This document shows, piece by piece, positions 61,140 to 64,000 of a DNA stretch of 64,000 nt. Source of the DNA: Aspidiotus rigidus. Its lineage: Eukaryota; Arthropoda; Insecta; Hemiptera; Diaspididae. The position numbers were made by a program, and so were the translations under genes. Location: positions 310,001-374,000 of the forward strand of contig JAVHKY010000013.1 in assembly GCA_035079385.1 (NCBI GenBank), in the 5' to 3' direction. Below the pieces are notes generated by a model. That model searched no databases, had not been told where the DNA came from, and saw only the letters and a program-made list of their open reading frames with translations. How positions within the stretch are numbered: position 1 is the first letter of the stretch; each line of letters starts with the position of its first letter.

Positions 61140-61290
61140 GCTTACGCAGCTTCTTAAGCAACACACGACTTTTTACCTCTACCTGCAATCAAGCATTGCA
61201 CTTAAATCCCATCTTCAGAACTTAAACCTATTCTATAAATCGTTCTCTCAATAAGACTCACAAAAAAGCTTTCGCAGCGCGAAAGCAAAG
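61140..61290. repeat. fragment of the repeat found at 49750-51873
   Basis: TTAAGCAACACACGACTTTT with following ACCTCTACCTGCAATCAA, and TAAATCGTTCTCTCAATAAG, match the start and an internal block of the 2.1-kb insertion in RTE. Confidence 0.65.
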
Positions 61291-61742
61291 TAGTAAAACC
61301 TATTTTCCTACATCTCTACTTATTTTTTCCATTTTGTTCATTATTGGCTACATCATATTACTTAATCGTTTTTGTTTCCAATAGCAAATAAACTTGGTTT
61401 TCCAAAATGAGCACCTTTTCATTCACTCTTCTATATCAGTTATCTATACCCGAATACACCCTCCCCTCCCGCTTCAATGAATGGAATATCCGTAAAAAAT
61501 TTTCAATCACCCAACATAAAAGAACCACGAGTATTATTCACACTAAAGGAAGTAAAAATGAAATCATTCGTTGGAGACGGCAAAATGACATCGTTTTCCG
61601 ATAGTTTCGAAATTTGCCAAGCATTATTTTTTATTTATTCTCATGTGCTAACACACCACTTACAACCCCCTCCCCTTCTGAGAAAGAAACACTTTTCGCA
61701 CACAAGTGGGTAACACCAGGTAACACTCTTCATTTTCCACAG

Positions 61743-61952
61743 CAACATTCTTGGTATAAAGGGGAAAATGAAATGGTAGAATTTAGTGAACGAGTCCGTC
61801 TCAACCTTGATAATGTTCTCTCCATTAAAAATCTGAATTTGAATGACACTAATGTGTGTAGATGTGTGAGCCCTGAGGACGAATTCTCTACAAAATATGT
61901 AGTCGTCGTTAAACCTAGGAAGAAAATAGGACTCGTACAATCACAATTTTAG
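61743..61952 (+). CDS. Ig-like domain exon, unidentified gene
   Basis: After the acceptor TTTTCCACAG the frame reads QHSWYKGENEMVEFSERVRL, NLDNVLSIKNLNLNDTNVC, RCVSPEDEFSTKYVVVV and stops at TAG (61950-61952). W-Y-K, then L-S-I-K-N-x-N-L-N-D-T-x-V-C-R-C fits the C to F strands of an Ig domain. The upstream stretch at about 61476-61620 (NIKEPRVLFTLKEVKMKSF) may be an earlier exon. There is no signal peptide or second half, so it may be a partial or decayed gene. Confidence 0.4.
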   Translation, partial: QHSWYKGENEMVEFSERVRLNLDNVLSIKNLNLNDTNVCRCVSPEDEFSTKYVVVVKPRKKIGLVQSQF

Positions 61953-62251
61953 AAAAAAAAGAAAGTCGTGCTGATTAATTCCGCACTACGTAATATAGCT
62001 TAATCAGAAAAACTTCACCGGGAATGCTATCATCTCATCAAAATCCGCAGAGAAATCTGGCTGCCAAATTATCTCTACAGATAAATCTTGATATTTCGAA
62101 GAGTTTCTTCAAGTTTGCAGCGTTATAGGTACATACTCGTACCAAATTTCTCGCCGACCAGAAATGATTGATATTTTGAAAATCTAGCCATCACTATTCG
62201 ACATGATGATTTGTCTAGTTCTTTTTGCGTCCTACCTGATGTGTTTTCCAA

Positions 62252-63449
62252 ATGGTATTCTCCCTAGTTTGGTTATTGATTACAATTCGGTAAGTAATAA
62301 TAGTTATTTGTAGAATACAAAATTTGAGTTACTTTGTAGTTTAGTAGGCATGTGGTTTAATGTCTTTCAGAAAATTGAAGAATATTTCTCAAGAGAGAAT
62401 ATTACCGAACCCTCTGAGAGAGAAAGCTATAGCCCGACATTACGTCTATCAAGAAACACGGGCTGAAGACTTGAATAAACAACTGGCAGTAGTATAGAAC
62501 AAGATAAAGTAAGTCGTAATTTTCATTTATTTCATGAAACCATCATCATTTCAGTAGATAAATTCGTGATGAAAAGTTAAAATTTCTCGATATTTTTTTC
62601 ATTCAAACGAAAATTACGTATTTAGTCTTTGAAGAGAATGGTCAGGCGTTTCTTGCGTGATTGCTGTGAGCCTATTTTTTCGTCTTTTTCTATTCCTGAA
62701 AACGTTCAGTACCTTAAAATGGAAACGGGAAAATTAATCAAATTGTAGTAGATAAGTTATTCAAAATTCATGATGACGAGTTGAAAATCGAGTTTTTTCC
62801 GTACCAGAGAATGCTACTTACGAGTGTATTACGTGTCTTTTCGATGAGTCGAGATAAATTTTTGAGGGTATTAGGTGTTCATGTGATAACTATGAGCCTA
62901 TTTTTTGTTCATCGAATTTTCGTGAAATTAAGAATCGGTATTTTTTTCTTTTACAGGAAAGAGTTTTAGTTCAAGTACTAGAAACATTTGCAATTCCATA
63001 CTTACGCCAAAAAACTGAAATATACTTAGAATTATGGGGAAATGTTCAGTCACAAAGCACGACGACAACAACATCTGCATATTCTCCTCAGATGCCTCCT
63101 CCCGGCAAGGGACACGACCTGGATTCGCAGACCAGATTAAACGATCAAAATAATGCCGAGAAAATTTACTCCATTCTTATGAACTCGAAGGATCCTCGAG
63201 TTTTAAAGTTTTTAGCAAAAATGCAGAAGAAATATCCAGCGTATACAATAGGTAATACGTATAGCCGACAACTTCGGCTTAGCCGTAGCTTCATTACATA
63301 ATTGCAAACACGGTGCGCTGGCTAATAATCCCGAAATGGCTAAATTCGTGACACCCGAGAGTCTCGTAAATGCATTGAAAAAATGGCGCGCGCTACGGGA
63401 CGTGGTACTTCTAGATGTCATCAAATTTTTCGAACAAGTTACAAGTTAA
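62252..63449 (+). pseudogene. unidentified secreted-protein gene with two frame-breaking indels
   Basis: Three exons are suggested. The first, 62252-62289, encodes a leader, MVFSLVWLLITIR, with a GTAAGT donor. The second, 62371-62508, reads NPLREKAIARHYVYQETRAE then DLNKQLAVV, and ends at an AAA/GTAAGT boundary. The third, 62957-63449, starts ERVLVQVLETFAIPYLRQKT, continues DPRVLKFLAKMQKKYPAYTI and ends FVTPESLVNALKKWRALRD, KFFEQVTS, TAA. Exon 2 meets an in-frame TAG; one added base there restores IEQDK and phase 0 at the consensus donor. Exon 3 needs removal of 13 bases (63252-63264), which happen to start GT and end AG. AATAAA follows the stop by 30 bp. I do not recognise the family. It is either a recently dead gene or one carrying assembly indels. 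Confidence 0.5.
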
Positions 63450-63478
63450 ATAGTATTACGAATAGTAATTTATTAGAG

Positions 63479-63484
63479 AATAAA
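63479..63484 (+). promoter_or_regulatory. candidate poly(A) signal
   Basis: AATAAA lies 30 bases after the TAA of the gene at 62252-63449. Confidence 0.5.
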
Positions 63485-63525
63485 TATACAGCATTCAGAA
63501 AATGTGCAAAGTTGATATCCAATCC

Positions 63526-64000
63526 TCAATTTATAGCTGGTTTCATTCCCATCTTCCAAACAACGTTGTCACTAACTGCAGCATTAACAGCCTCTTCCAG
63601 CTCCTTCATCAACAGGGACTTCCACGGGAACAGTCTCTACTGGCTTCATCTTAATTCGCTCCCGGACTCGATGCTGAAGTCATCAGCAAAAAGATCCTAC
63701 TTATATACAGATTGAGCTGGTTCTCTTGAATATGATATTGTTCGGTAAGGTGATTTATAGCTCCGAAAAAAACGTTGAAAAATTTCAATTTCCTTCTCTA
63801 AAACAGCTTTTTTCAGCTTCACGAAAAATTCTCCAAAATCCTTTCTCGTAGTAATATCAATTCGAAGAAGCTCAAATGGACAAAAATCAACAGACTTAAT
63901 GAATGCCTCGGAATAGAATGTGTGATCGGGATGGGTGTAGAGTGGGAAAGCACGAACGGACGGACGATTAAAGAATTCAAGAAATAGATACAACATGAGA
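63526..64000 (-). pseudogene. unidentified gene, 3' part, several frameshifts, runs off the window
   Basis: The minus strand from the window edge reads FNRPSVRAFPLYTHPDHTFY, SEAFIKSVDFCPFELLRIDI and FGEFFVKLKKAVLEKEIEIF. At a T7 run near 63765-63771 the protein-like frame shifts to FGAINHLTEQYHIQENQLNL, YISRIFLLMTSASSPGAN. It then shifts to ERIKMKPVETVPVEVPVDEG and again to EEAVNAAVSDNVVWKMGMKP, AIN, TGA at 63528. Three single-frame breaks in under 500 bases indicate decay or sequence error. It converges with the plus-strand gene that ends at 63449. No family recognised. Confidence 0.5.

Overview
The window looks like AT-rich insect nuclear DNA. It has intron-containing genes with GT-AG boundaries, dense transposon remnants and long introns, and no sign of operons or prokaryotic genes. 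Two host genes can be read confidently, both on the minus strand: a complete nine-exon orthologue of the SAGA deubiquitinase Nonstop/USP22, and most of a Sidestep-family immunoglobulin receptor. I cannot fix the species; the gene families point to an insect.

Layout. 1-2.5 kb: 3' end of a broken Jockey-type retrotransposon and a Helitron scrap. 2.6-5.5 kb: a very large imperfect palindrome with a hAT element inserted in one arm. 6.2-8.9 kb: nonstop/USP22 (-). 9.9-12.2 kb: a cluster of short terminal-inverted-repeat elements (hAT-like, TTAA-flanked, and two copies of a palindromic TA-flanked family). 12.5-15.8 kb: decayed tandem units, then an intronless 469-codon open frame for a 2-oxoglutarate/Fe(II) oxygenase-like protein, whose frame continues 72 codons beyond its stop. 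19.5-56.7 kb: the Sidestep-family gene (-), 13 recognised coding exons over about 37 kb. One roughly 21-kb intron splits the first Ig domain and is filled with Penelope-like, hAT, RTE, pogo-like and TTAA-flanked repeats. 57.9-59.4 kb: a foldback-type element with a KRBA2-like integrase scrap and an inserted tRNA-derived SINE. 61.7-64 kb: an Ig-like exon and two convergent, frameshifted, unidentified genes.

How the parts relate. Nonstop (chromatin deubiquitination) and the Sidestep receptor (axon guidance, ligand of Beaten-path proteins in flies) are not functionally linked and simply share a neighbourhood. Most of the remaining sequence is mobile DNA, often nested, and several insertions can be ordered: hAT into the palindrome, a 2.1-kb repeat into RTE (21-bp target duplication), SINE into the foldback element. 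I found no clear candidate for a wholly new molecular system. The least ordinary items are the oxygenase-like ORF with a changed metal-binding motif, the giant palindrome, the KRBA2-bearing foldback element, the GTCGA-rich repeat family, and the gene at 62.2 kb with a 13-nt GT...AG insertion.
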